Shown: piece after piece, positions 41,437 through 50,000 of the stretch
How positions within the stretch are numbered: the first letter of the stretch is position 1
Layout of the letters: every line of letters starts with the position of its first letter
Assembly (NCBI RefSeq): GCF_002149015.1
Contig: NZ_NGFO01000025.1
Coordinates: 1 to 53,625, forward strand
Length of the DNA: 53,625 bases
Reading direction: 5' to 3'
Source: Gordonia lacunae
Lineage (GTDB): Bacteria > Actinomycetota > Actinomycetes > Mycobacteriales > Mycobacteriaceae
The notes under the pieces: model-generated
The model's database searches: none
The model's input: the letters and a program-made list of their open reading frames with translations, nothing else
Told to the model about the DNA's origin: nothing
Made by a program: the position numbers and the translations under genes

Positions 41437-42264
41437 TCACCCGCCGACGATGCCGCGCGAGATCAGCGCCGGGTTTCCCAGGTCACAGTCGAGGCCGACG
41501 ATCAGTGCGTCGAAGCGTCCCGCGACCCCGGTCGAGAGCAGGATCGCCGCGGCCCCGGCACCGTTGACGAGGATGGGGCCCGAGCCGACGATCACGACGT
41601 CGGCGGGCACGCGGTGGGCGGCCGTGCAGCGACGAAGTGCTTCGACGGAGCCGAACGGTGCTCCCTCGGTCCGGCCGAGAACGGCGAGCGCGACCGCGAC
41701 ATCGGCGGAACCGGCCGGGGCCGGCGACGCCGACGACTGTGCTCGAGGTGCCTGGTCGGAAGCCGCGTCGGACGCCGAGATCAGGCGCAGTACTCCGATC
41801 GAGCCGGCCGCGATGACGACGACCGCGGCCGCCGCCAGCAGCACGCGGGTGATCGTGCGGCGGCTGTCGTGTCCGGTCCCGCTGCGTCGTCGCCCTCGGT
41901 GCCCGGTGGCGACGTCGACAGGCACGGGCCGGGACTCGGAAGCGGGCGAACCCTGACCGCCGACCGACGGACGGGACGTGTCCGGGCGCTCCCGCGCCAG
42001 CGCGGCGAGAGTGCCCGCGACGTCGTCACGCACGGTGTCGGGGACGTGAACCACCGCCGGCTCGGCGGAGCGCAGCTCGTGGGTGGTGCGATCCAGGGCG
42101 GCCAGGATCGATTGCGCAGCAGGGTCTTCGGCGAGACGGGCCCGGATGTGCACCGCCACCGCATCGGGCAGCACTCCGGCGTGGAAGGCGGCGAGAACGT
42201 CCGCCGAGTACGGCGGATCGGGAAGATCACTCGTCTCGTGGTCATCGGGTCCCCGAGGGGTCAT
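41437..42264 (-). CDS. rsmA: Anti-sigma-M factor, RsmA-like membrane protein
   Basis: ATG at 42264 after GGAAG gives 275 residues. The N-terminal cytoplasmic part (about 1-125) has the anti-sigma-like stretch AFHAGVLPDAVAVHIRARLA and LAALDRTTHELR, one membrane helix (RVLLAAAAVVVIAAGSIGVL, ~130-152), and an outside domain with AALRRC...-type conserved Cys (ALRRCTAAH and GLDCDLG), like Rv3912. It follows sigM by 145 bases, so it should hold SigM inactive at the membrane. Confidence 0.78.
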   Translation of the reverse strand: MTPRGPDDHETSDLPDPPYSADVLAAFHAGVLPDAVAVHIRARLAEDPAAQSILAALDRTTHELRSAEPAVVHVPDTVRDDVAGTLAALARERPDTSRPSVGGQGSPASESRPVPVDVATGHRGRRRSGTGHDSRRTITRVLLAAAAVVVIAAGSIGVLRLISASDAASDQAPRAQSSASPAPAGSADVAVALAVLGRTEGAPFGSVEALRRCTAAHRVPADVVIVGSGPILVNGAGAAAILLSTGVAGRFDALIVGLDCDLGNPALISRGIVGG

Positions 42265-42409
42265 CGTGTCAGTCTTCCATTCCGGGGGTCGCGGGTGGTC
42301 GTGGTGTTCGCGTCGGTCGGCGTCGACTACTTGGACGCGCGCAGTCCCGATTCGGTTCCCCGTGATCGCGATCGGCCGGGAACGGATCGACGCCACCCGG
42401 TGGAACCGG

Positions 42410-42976
42410 TCAACCGTCGCGCAGATGGCCGAGCACCTGCGCGAGTCTGAGTCGGCCCCGCGCGCACCGACTCTTGATCGTGCCCTCGGCGACGCCGAGG
42501 ATGGTCGCCGCCTCCGCAACCGTGTAACCCTCGATGTCGACGGCGACGATGGCTGCGCGCTGTCCTTCCGGGAGAACGTGCAGGGCGCGCCCGATCGACA
42601 CCGACAGGTCGACCGCGGCGATGCCGTCGGTGGTGTCGGCGATCGCGGCCACATCCCATTCCGGGAGGGGCACGGTCTTGCGAACTCTGTTGCGCCGGAT
42701 GCGATCCAGCCCCGCATTCACGACGATTCGATGCAGCCAGCTCGTCACCTTGGCATCGGCCCGGAAGTCCTGTGCGGTCCGATGAGCGGCGAACAGGGCA
42801 TCCTGCAGGGCGTCGGCGGCGTCCTCCGGATTCTGGCTCGTCCGCAACGCGACGGACCACAGGTACTCGAGGTGACGGTTGATCAGATCGGAGAAGGCGT
42901 GCGGGTCGCCGGCGAGGTGGGCGTGCAGGAGTTGCTCGTCGGTACGCGTGTCGGTCGCGTCGTTCCCCCCGGGCAT
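42410..42976 (-). CDS. sigM: ECF RNA polymerase sigma factor SigM
   Basis: ATG at 42976 gives 188 residues; an in-frame ATG 36 bases earlier is possible, and neither has a strong ribosome site. Region 2 is AFSDLINRHLEYLWSVALR...DALQDALFAAHR with SWLHRIVVNAGLDRIRR; region 4 is LPEGQRAAIVAVDIEGYTVA and EGTIKSRCARGRLRL helix-turn-helix. Position next to rsmA-trxB-trxA matches mycobacterial sigM, controlling late-growth, ESX and surface-lipid genes there. Confidence 0.92.
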   Translation of the reverse strand: MPGGNDATDTRTDEQLLHAHLAGDPHAFSDLINRHLEYLWSVALRTSQNPEDAADALQDALFAAHRTAQDFRADAKVTSWLHRIVVNAGLDRIRRNRVRKTVPLPEWDVAAIADTTDGIAAVDLSVSIGRALHVLPEGQRAAIVAVDIEGYTVAEAATILGVAEGTIKSRCARGRLRLAQVLGHLRDG

Positions 42977-43073
42977 GGGCTGAGAGTAATGGAGCCCGGA
43001 CCGGGTCATCCGATGGAGCGACGCCTGTGCACAGATGCCGACAAGATGGGAGTTCTTCCTCAGGCGCGGCCGG

Positions 43074-43442
43074 TCAGGCCTGTAGGCGCGCGCGCACTGC
43101 GTCCATCTGTGTCCGCAACTCCCCCTCGTCGATGACGCCTCGATCCAGCAGGGTGTGCGCGAGCGCGACGAGCTGGTTCTCGGGGTAGGGCAGATCGGCG
43201 TAGATCGTCGACGACAACCGGTCCTCGTCGTCGCGTCGTTCGACGACGCCGGGGGTCCCCGTGCCCGCGGCCGCGGAGTCGGCGACCCGGTCGAGTGCGT
43301 CGCAGAGCCCGTCGAGGCTCGTCTTCCACGGCGGAACAGGGTTCTCGACACCGTATTTCGCCGCCATCCGATGCCACACCTGGTTGCGCTCGACGATCTC
43401 GTCGAGCGGTCGATGGGATTCGGGGTGTCCCTCGTCGGTCAT
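43074..43442 (-). CDS. Nitrile hydratase/thiocyanate hydrolase activator, P15K-like
   Basis: The 122-residue protein has WKTSLDGLCDAL and LPYPENQLVALAHTLLDRGV, the pattern of the small activator/beta-N-terminal-like proteins (P14K/P15K) that insert cobalt or iron into nitrile hydratase-family enzymes. It starts four bases after the alpha/gamma subunit gene, so it is co-transcribed. Its likely job is maturation of the metal site of that subunit. Alternative: a detached part of a beta subunit. Confidence 0.75.
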   Translation of the reverse strand: MTDEGHPESHRPLDEIVERNQVWHRMAAKYGVENPVPPWKTSLDGLCDALDRVADSAAAGTGTPGVVERRDDEDRLSSTIYADLPYPENQLVALAHTLLDRGVIDEGELRTQMDAVRARLQA

Positions 43443-43446
43443 CCGT

Positions 43447-44169
43447 CTACTCCCCCGCCGGGTGGACGGCCGGCCGGATGGCGGAGACGACGTTGGTGGT
43501 GACTCCCGGTTTGGGCAGTGCGACGCCGATGAGGCAGTCGCGGGTGATGATTTCCGACAACTGCTCCTCAGTCCATCCGTCGGTCCCCTCGGGGCGCTGC
43601 GGCATCACCATGAACCGATGCTTCTGATTGGAGTCCTGCACGTGTACCGAGACACCGTCGGGGAGCTGGAGTCCGAACTCGGACAGCACTTGTCGGGGCC
43701 ACCGCACCATCCGACGGCGGTAGTTCGGGGTCCGGTACCACTCAGGTGAGTTCCCCAGAATGGGACGCGGGTAGCACGAGCACAGCGCGCACACGATCAC
43801 ATGGTGCACGGTCGGGGTGTCGGCGAGAATCTCGAAAGCCGTGAAATCACTCGGTGTTCCGAATCCGGTGGGCTCCAGCCAGTCGACGCCGACCTCCCTG
43901 CTGGCCGCCATCGGATCGTCGAGTGCCAGCTTCGCGAAATCGGGGTCGAGCCAGGCCCGGGCGACGAGTGTTGCGGCGGGCGTCGGCCCGATCTGCTCGG
44001 CGAACTCGGTGAAGCGGCGGTGTTCCTCGGTGGTGAACAACCCCTTCTCGATGCACAGTTCGCGCAGCGCGATCTCGAGCACCTCGAAGTCGGTGATCTC
44101 GTCGACCATGGGTTTGACCGTACGGTCGTGGTCGTGGTCGTGGTCATGCGAGCCGTGGTCGTCGCTCAT
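43447..44169 (-). CDS. Thiocyanate hydrolase gamma-like (nitrile hydratase alpha-type) metal subunit
   Basis: The 240-residue protein has a His/Asp-rich N-terminus (HGSHDHDHDHD), then PMVDEITDFEVLEIALRELC..., and the metal motif VCALCSCYPRPILG (Cys127, Cys130, Cys132), followed by PEWYRTPNYRRRMVRWPRQV and RPEGTDGWTEEQL, DCLIGVALPKPG. This closely resembles the gamma subunit of Thiobacillus thioparus thiocyanate hydrolase more than ordinary nitrile hydratase. In known enzymes Cys130 and Cys132 equivalents are oxidised to sulfinic and sulfenic acid and bind Co(III). Here Ala128 replaces the Thr (or Ser) usually found in VC[TS]LCSC. Expected reaction: thiocyanate plus water to carbonyl sulfide and ammonia. 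ATGA overlap with the fused subunit gene. Confidence 0.88.
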   Translation of the reverse strand: MSDDHGSHDHDHDHDRTVKPMVDEITDFEVLEIALRELCIEKGLFTTEEHRRFTEFAEQIGPTPAATLVARAWLDPDFAKLALDDPMAASREVGVDWLEPTGFGTPSDFTAFEILADTPTVHHVIVCALCSCYPRPILGNSPEWYRTPNYRRRMVRWPRQVLSEFGLQLPDGVSVHVQDSNQKHRFMVMPQRPEGTDGWTEEQLSEIITRDCLIGVALPKPGVTTNVVSAIRPAVHPAGE

Positions 44170-45023
44170 CGGCGTTCGTCCTCTCCCCCGGCCGGTTCGA
44201 GCCAGCGCTCGGGGATCTCGGTCTGCAAGGTGTCGTCGGCGGGTCCGGTGTACTCGTGCCAGAGGTCGCCCATGGCGAACCGGACCACGTAGAACCACTC
44301 CGGCCGGGCGTCGGAGAGACCCCAGGTCTCGTCCTCGGGCGCCGGGCTCTCGTACGCGACGGCAGCGATCTCGCCGACTGCCCCTCGGACGTATTCCGGT
44401 GTCCGCGTGTACAACAGGACGGGAAGCTCGCGAACTCGGACATGGTCGCCGATCGCGAAGGCGGCGTCGCCGGCCTGTCCGGCGTAGATCTGCGGGTCGC
44501 CGATCCCGATCGCGTGACGGTGATGGGTGTTCCGCGGAACACCGGATCCGTCGCCGACGCTGCGGGGCCGGGCCTCGAGGGTCCGGCCGTCCAGTCCCCC
44601 GGCGTAGCGTTGCCGCACCTCGAGCATGCGCTCGCTGAGCTCGCCGAGCGCGATGTGATGTTTCTCGACGAGAATCCGGGCGACGGCGAGCAACCAGCGC
44701 CCGTAGTACGGGATTCCGAGGTAGACGGCGCGGCCCACATCGACATTGCCGATTCGACGACGCTCCTCGGACAGCCAGATCCCGCGCCAGGCAAGGACTT
44801 CGCACATGACATAGGTCATGTGCTCCCATTCCTCGTAGGCCTTTCCCTCGTAGGTGATCGGAGCGTCGGGCTCACCCCCGACGTCATGGACCGGCTTCAT
44901 ATAGGCGACGAACCGACCGTGATCGAGCAGGTCCGGTGTCGGCGCATCGGGCAGCTCGGGATATGAGGAGTGAAGCCGCGCAACAAGATCGAGTTGCCTC
45001 GCACGTTCTTCGGCAGTGCTCAC
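44166..45023 (-). CDS. Fused thiocyanate hydrolase beta-alpha subunit (nitrile hydratase beta-like)
   Basis: GTG at 45023 after GGGAGG gives 285 residues. Residues ~35-150 match the ScnB type (KPVHDVGGEPDAPITY, EVLAWRGIWLSEERRR, NVDVGRAVYLGIPYYGRWLL), and residues ~170-280 match the ScnA type (IGDPQIYAG, DHVRVRELPVLLYTRTPEYV, GDLWHEYTG, QTEIPERWLEPA). In T. thioparus these are two separate chains of an (alpha-beta-gamma) complex; here one polypeptide holds both in the order seen in nitrile hydratase beta. First gene of the three-gene unit. Confidence 0.88.
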   Translation of the reverse strand: MSTAEERARQLDLVARLHSSYPELPDAPTPDLLDHGRFVAYMKPVHDVGGEPDAPITYEGKAYEEWEHMTYVMCEVLAWRGIWLSEERRRIGNVDVGRAVYLGIPYYGRWLLAVARILVEKHHIALGELSERMLEVRQRYAGGLDGRTLEARPRSVGDGSGVPRNTHHRHAIGIGDPQIYAGQAGDAAFAIGDHVRVRELPVLLYTRTPEYVRGAVGEIAAVAYESPAPEDETWGLSDARPEWFYVVRFAMGDLWHEYTGPADDTLQTEIPERWLEPAGGEDERR

Positions 45024-45120
45024 CGGACACCTCCCGGACCCATGTCCGACGGTTGAAGCGCAGTTGCAGGAGAATGTACTCCCGACCTCTCGCTCTCGGA
45101 GCGTTTTCGGAGCCGTTGTT

Positions 45121-45188
45121 CCCTGAGGTGTGAGCGAAGGGACTCTGCCGTTGTTCCCTGAGGCGTGAGCGCAGCGAGCCTCGAAGGG
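45121..45188. repeat. Two tandem copies of CCCTGAGG repeat
   Basis: Copies begin at CCCTGAGG 45121 and 45156, 35 bases apart; the second is complete, with a closing CCTCGAAGGG arm (45179-45188) that forms an imperfect stem with CCCTGAGGC. It ends directly at the stop codon of the TetR gene. Confidence 0.8.
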
Positions 45189-45899
45189 TCAGGTCAGGAG
45201 CCGGCCGTAGGCGGCGACGAAGAGCTCCACGCACACGTCGAGGATCTCGTCGAGCGCGAATCGCTTCGTGTCGGCTTCCTCTGTGCCTGCGACGTACCAG
45301 TCGACGAGCAGCTGGGTGACTGCGCCGACGAGGCCCACCGACGCCAGGCGCTCTCGGTCCGACGGCGGTCGAGCGCCGCGGGCCAGCGCCAGGATGAGGG
45401 CGGCCCAGTCGTGGATGGCGCGCATCCGGACCCGCTCGATCTCGGGCGACACACCCACCACTTCGACCAGCATCACCCGTGCGCGTCGGGGATCGTCGGC
45501 GAGGCAGGACATGAAAGCACCCAGGGCGGCGCGGGTGACATCCGGAACACGCTCGGCGGGAACGCCTTCCGTGGTCTCCACCAGCTCGGTGTCGGCGATG
45601 CCGGCGGCGGCCTGGACGGTCGCCGCGCGGACGAAGGCCACGCAGTCCTCGTACACTGCCACGAGCAGTGCGGCACGGTCGGCGAATGACTCGTAGAAGT
45701 AGCGCTGCGTCAGACCCGCATGGTCGCAGATGCCCTTCACCGAAACCCTTGCGTACCCGTCGGTGCCGAACACGTCGAGCCCGGCCGTGATGAGTGCGGC
45801 GCGCCGCCGCTCCCGCCGCTGCTCCGGGTCGGCGCCGCCATAGCGTCGGCCGGGCGGATTCGCCGATGTCGTTGGGGCCGGCTCCGGCACGGACGCCAC
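45189..45899 (-). CDS. TetR-family regulator divergent from sterol-desaturase gene
   Basis: GTG at 45899 after GGAGGGAG gives 236 residues. The helix-turn-helix is DVFGTDGYARVSVKGICDHA, GLTQRYFYESFADRAALL near residues 40-85; the remainder is an all-helical ligand domain (LVEVVGVSPEIERVR, AVTQLLVDWYVAG). Two matched inverted repeats in the divergent gap are its likely operators. It may or may not affect the thiocyanate hydrolase genes downstream on the same strand; repeats lie between. Confidence 0.87.
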   Translation of the reverse strand: MASVPEPAPTTSANPPGRRYGGADPEQRRERRRAALITAGLDVFGTDGYARVSVKGICDHAGLTQRYFYESFADRAALLVAVYEDCVAFVRAATVQAAAGIADTELVETTEGVPAERVPDVTRAALGAFMSCLADDPRRARVMLVEVVGVSPEIERVRMRAIHDWAALILALARGARPPSDRERLASVGLVGAVTQLLVDWYVAGTEEADTKRFALDEILDVCVELFVAAYGRLLT

Positions 45900-45930
45900 G
45901 CGATCTCCCTCCGGGTCTTTACAGCGCTAC

Positions 45931-45954
45931 TTCTGACACGTTACCTTGTCAGAA
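45931..45954. promoter_or_regulatory. TetR operator 1: TTCTGACA-N8-TGTCAGAA
   Basis: Perfect 8-base arms with an 8-base spacer, 31 bases before the TetR start on the minus strand. The same half-site CTGACA occurs in operator 2. Confidence 0.75.
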
Positions 45955-45958
45955 CTAA

Positions 45959-45978
45959 CTGACATGGCATCGTGTCAG
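45959..45978. promoter_or_regulatory. TetR operator 2: CTGACA-N8-TGTCAG
   Basis: Perfect 6-base arms with the same 8-base spacer, centred 26 bases from operator 1 and ending 22 bases before the sterol-desaturase-family start. Confidence 0.75.
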
Positions 45979-46000
45979 ATGCTGTCGTGAGGGGTACACC

Positions 46001-46996
46001 GTGCTGGAGTTCTTACCGGAGCCGATGCGTGAGCCGACCGTGCTCGCGATCCCGTTCTTCGTCACCCTGCTCGCCATCGAATGGTTCGCCGCGGCCAAGC
46101 TGGAGCACGACGAGCACGAGCCGACCGGGGATGGCGCCGCCGAAGCGGAGGCCGTCCGTCGTCCCGGACAGGCGCCGCCGGGCGCCTATGACTCCCGGGA
46201 CGCGCGGTCGAGCGTGTCGATGGGTCTGGTGTCGATCGCGACGAGCACCTTCTGGAAGTTCCTCGGACTGCTCCTGTACAGCGCACTGTTCGCCTACGTC
46301 GCCCCATGGCAATTCCCCGCGAGCGAGTGGTACACGTGGGTGATCGCGTTCGCCGGCGTCGACTTCCTCTTCTACTGGAGCCACCGTGTCTCTCATCGCG
46401 TTCGACTGGTGTGGGCGACCCATCAGGCCCACCACTCCAGCGAATACTTCAACTTCGCCACGGCCCTCCGCCAGAAGTGGAACATCAGCGCTGCGGTGCT
46501 GATGTGGATCCCGCTCCCCCTGCTCGGTGTCCCGCCGGCGCTGGTGTTCGCCGCCTACTCGCTGAACCTCATCTACCAGTTCTGGATTCACACCGAGCGG
46601 ATCGGAACGCTGTGGGCGCCCTTCGAATTCGTGTTCAACACACCGTCGCACCATCGCGTGCACCACGGTTGCGACCCCGAGTACCTCGACCGCAACTACG
46701 GCGGCGTCTTCATCGTGTGGGACCGCATGTTCGGCACCTTCACACCGGAGATCAGACGCCCCCGCTACGGACTGACCACACCTGTCGACACCTACAACAT
46801 CCTGCGGCTGCAGACCCACGAGTACGCGGCGATCGCCCGTGACGTCCGCGGGGCCTCGTCGTGGCGCGCCCGCCTCGGCTATGTCTTCGGACCACCGGGA
46901 TGGACGCCGCACGACCTCGCCCTACCTGTGACACCGGAGCCGCCGGGCACGACGACGACCGTCACCGACTCGACGGCGCGAGCGTCCGCAGAGTGA
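46001..46996 (+). CDS. Sterol desaturase/fatty acid hydroxylase-family membrane di-iron protein
   Basis: The 331-residue protein has three His clusters, SHRVSH, HQAHHSS and HHRVHH, that bind the two irons of this superfamily, and several membrane helices (VLAIPFFVTLLAIEWF, FLGLLLYSALFAYVAP, VLMWIPLPLLGVPPALVFAA). Family members hydroxylate or desaturate sterols, fatty acids or carotenoids with O2. The substrate here is unknown. GTG start with GTGAGGGG upstream; expression should be controlled by the divergent TetR protein. Confidence 0.88.
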   Translation: MLEFLPEPMREPTVLAIPFFVTLLAIEWFAAAKLEHDEHEPTGDGAAEAEAVRRPGQAPPGAYDSRDARSSVSMGLVSIATSTFWKFLGLLLYSALFAYVAPWQFPASEWYTWVIAFAGVDFLFYWSHRVSHRVRLVWATHQAHHSSEYFNFATALRQKWNISAAVLMWIPLPLLGVPPALVFAAYSLNLIYQFWIHTERIGTLWAPFEFVFNTPSHHRVHHGCDPEYLDRNYGGVFIVWDRMFGTFTPEIRRPRYGLTTPVDTYNILRLQTHEYAAIARDVRGASSWRARLGYVFGPPGWTPHDLALPVTPEPPGTTTTVTDSTARASAE

Positions 46997-47026
46997 CTTC
47001 GGCTGCAGGGCAGGAGGACCGGCGCG

Positions 47027-50000
47027 TCAGCCGGCCATCGTGACGCGAGAGATCTCTGCCTGGTAGCCGCTTCCCGAACTCGGCAGGCTCGTGAGCCAGA
47101 CCATCACGTAGCGGGTGGTCGGCGGCTGCGCGATCGTGATCGTGGTCGACGCCTGGTCCACCTGCCCTGAGGCCACCGTGGTGGTCCGGGCGAATGCCGG
47201 ACGCGCCGATGGCGCGGTCCGGATCTCGACGCCGATGCCGGGCGTCGGACTCTCGATGGTGACCGATCGGACCGCGCGCTCCGCGCCGAGGTCGAACATG
47301 AGTCCGAGGCCCGGCTTGAGCCCGCCGAAATCCGGCCGGCCGCGGTAGTTGTCGGTCTGCCACGGCGGTGCGGCGCCGGTGATCACGTTGCGAACGTTCG
47401 CCGAGTTGTCCGGCGTCTGCGCGGAGAAATCGACAACCGAGACCGATTGCAGCGCGATCGGTTGCGGGGCGGCCGGTGCCGCCGGGGTCGGCGGCGGGTT
47501 GGCCCCGGGCGGGGGTGCCGGCTCGGTGGTGGTGAGGATGGAGTCGATGTCGCTCGATCCGCTGCTGCCCCCGAAGACGTTGGTGGCGCCCACGATCAGC
47601 GCGATCACGATGAACAGCGCCAGGAGCCCGGCGCCGATGAGCAACGCCAGGTTGCGACGCGGGGGCTTCTCGCCGCCGCCACCCAGACGCGGCGTCACCG
47701 TCACCGGCGGCGGTGCGTCGGCATCGGTGATGGCCGGCAGCATGTCGGTGTTCAGGTCGACGACGGTGGCCTGATCGAGCACGTGCTGCACGGTGGCGGC
47801 GGTGCGGATACCACGGGTGCCGTCGAGTGCGCGCGCGGCGACCGCCGAGATCTCGAACGGGATGTCGGGCTTGGTCACCCGCGGCTCGACGGGCTGCCCG
47901 TCGTCGCCGGGGGCGGCGACCGGGATCCCGCCCACGGGTTCGGTGGTGTCGGCGGTGGTGATCAACCGGGAACCGTCGGCCGGGTCGAGCGCCCAGCGGT
48001 TGAGCAGGAGCGCGTACAGAACGGCTCCGAGTCCGCGGACGTCGGACGCCTTGTCGTCGCCGGCGAGGGTCCCCGGGAACGCGAGCACCGCGTTGCCGTC
48101 GTGGCTGATGCGGATGCGGTCGGGATGGTCGATCGACAACGCACCACCGGAGCGGTGGGCGATCTCGGCGGCCGCGGCGAGTGAACGCACCGCGCGGGCG
48201 GCACCGATCGGTGACGGTTCCGACCGCGCCACGTCGGCCAGCGACGATCCGGGCACCCACTCGGCGACGACGATGCCGCCCGAGGATCCGCGGACGACGT
48301 CGAGAACGCGTGCCACGCCGTCGGAGTTGATCTGACCGAGACGCAGCGTGCGCGACAGCACCGCCTGCGGTCCCTGGTCGGACATCTTCGCGGCCTGGCC
48401 GCGTTCGGGGGGCGGCGCCAACTGCTCGGCGTCGACGAAGGTCAGAGCGACCTCGCGGTCGAGGTTGATGTCCTGCGCCCGCCAGAACTGGAGTCCGCGG
48501 GTGCCGCCGTGCTGCTCGAGCAGTCGGTATCGACCGCCGGCGACGGCCGCGCCGGGGATGAGACGTGGACCGCGACGGCGTGGGCTCGCTGCGTCGCCGG
48601 TGCCGGTCGTACCGGCATCGGCACCGGCGGGAGTCGGCGTCGGCGGAGTGGGTGCGTCGCCGGCTCCGGGCTCGGTGGGCGGCCCGGTGGCAGCGGTGGT
48701 GTCGACCTCACTGTCACTCACGCGACGGACTCCTCTCCTGCGGTATCTGATGTCGCGCGGTACCGGCGCGCGTTCCGGGATGGGGCGCACATCCCGGGTC
48801 GCGCCGATCGCGCCACCGGAGTGTACGGAGTACGACTGCCACGTCGCGGTACCTCTGTCGAAGCGGCGCAGCACCTGTACCTGACCAGAGTACGGGAGCG
48901 ATTCGTCGCCGGTGACCCGCGGAAACTGAACTGTGATCGCCGGTGACTGTTCACGTTCGGGCTGTGCCGGCGGGGCGAGGGACGGGATGAACCGGCCGAG
49001 GAGGCGGCGAACCGCCAGGCCGATCGCCACGACGTCGGGCACGCGTGCCGCGGCGAGTCCGGCGTAGGTCACCGCGAGCACCACCGCGGCGGTCAGCCCG
49101 AGGTAGAGGACGGACCCCACCTTGCCCAGCCAGCCGATCATGTGGTCGAGACCGGTCAGCTTCGCGACGGCCCACACCGTCGCCGAGACGCCGACCGAGA
49201 CGGCGAAGGTGACGACGGACGTGCGTGCCACATCGGACAGCCGGGCCCCGCGCAGCCGGCTGCGGAGCAGGAAATGACCGACGACGGCACCGATGAGGTA
49301 ACCCAGCCCGTTGGACAGCGCGAGCCAGCGCACGATGAGCTCGGGATCGTCGAAGAGCACCGGCCCGAGATACGACGACGCGACCTTGACCACGGTGATG
49401 CCCAGCGCGATGAAGGTCGGGGTCCACGCGTCCTCGCGTGCGTAGAACACGCGGAGCTGGACGAGCGTCATCGAGTACGGGATGAGGGTGAACGCGCCCC
49501 AGGACAGCACCGAGCCCAGTTGCGACGCGGACGCGGCGTCGAACTTGCCGAAGTTGAACACGGCGATGGCGATGGCCGGCCCGAAGAACGTCATGAACGA
49601 CACGACCGGGACGAGGGCGACCATCGTGAGCCGCGTCGCCAGCGACAGGTCGTCGACGACGGCCTTGGTGTCGTCCGCGGCGGCGTTGCGAGACAGTCGC
49701 GGCATGATCGCGGTCAGAATGGTCACGCCCAGCACGCCGTACGGGAGCTGCAGCAACTGCCAGTGGGTGAAGTAGATGCTCACGCCCGAGGCGTCGGCCG
49801 ACGACGCGATCCGGTACGTCACGATAAGGCCCACCTGGAGCAGCGCGACGTACGCGACGATGGCGACCGCCATGTTCCCGAACTGGCGCAACCGGGCATC
49901 GATGCCCCACTGCAGGCGGAGGCGGACGCCCGACTTGCGCAGGAACGGCACCAGGATGAGGGCCTGCAGGACGACACCGGTCGTGCAGCCGATACCCAGC

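Noticed and set aside
45931..45978. KstR/KstR2 cholesterol-regulon operator near the sterol-desaturase gene
   Set aside because: The half-site CTGACA does not fit the AAC...GTT-type core expected for KstR motifs.
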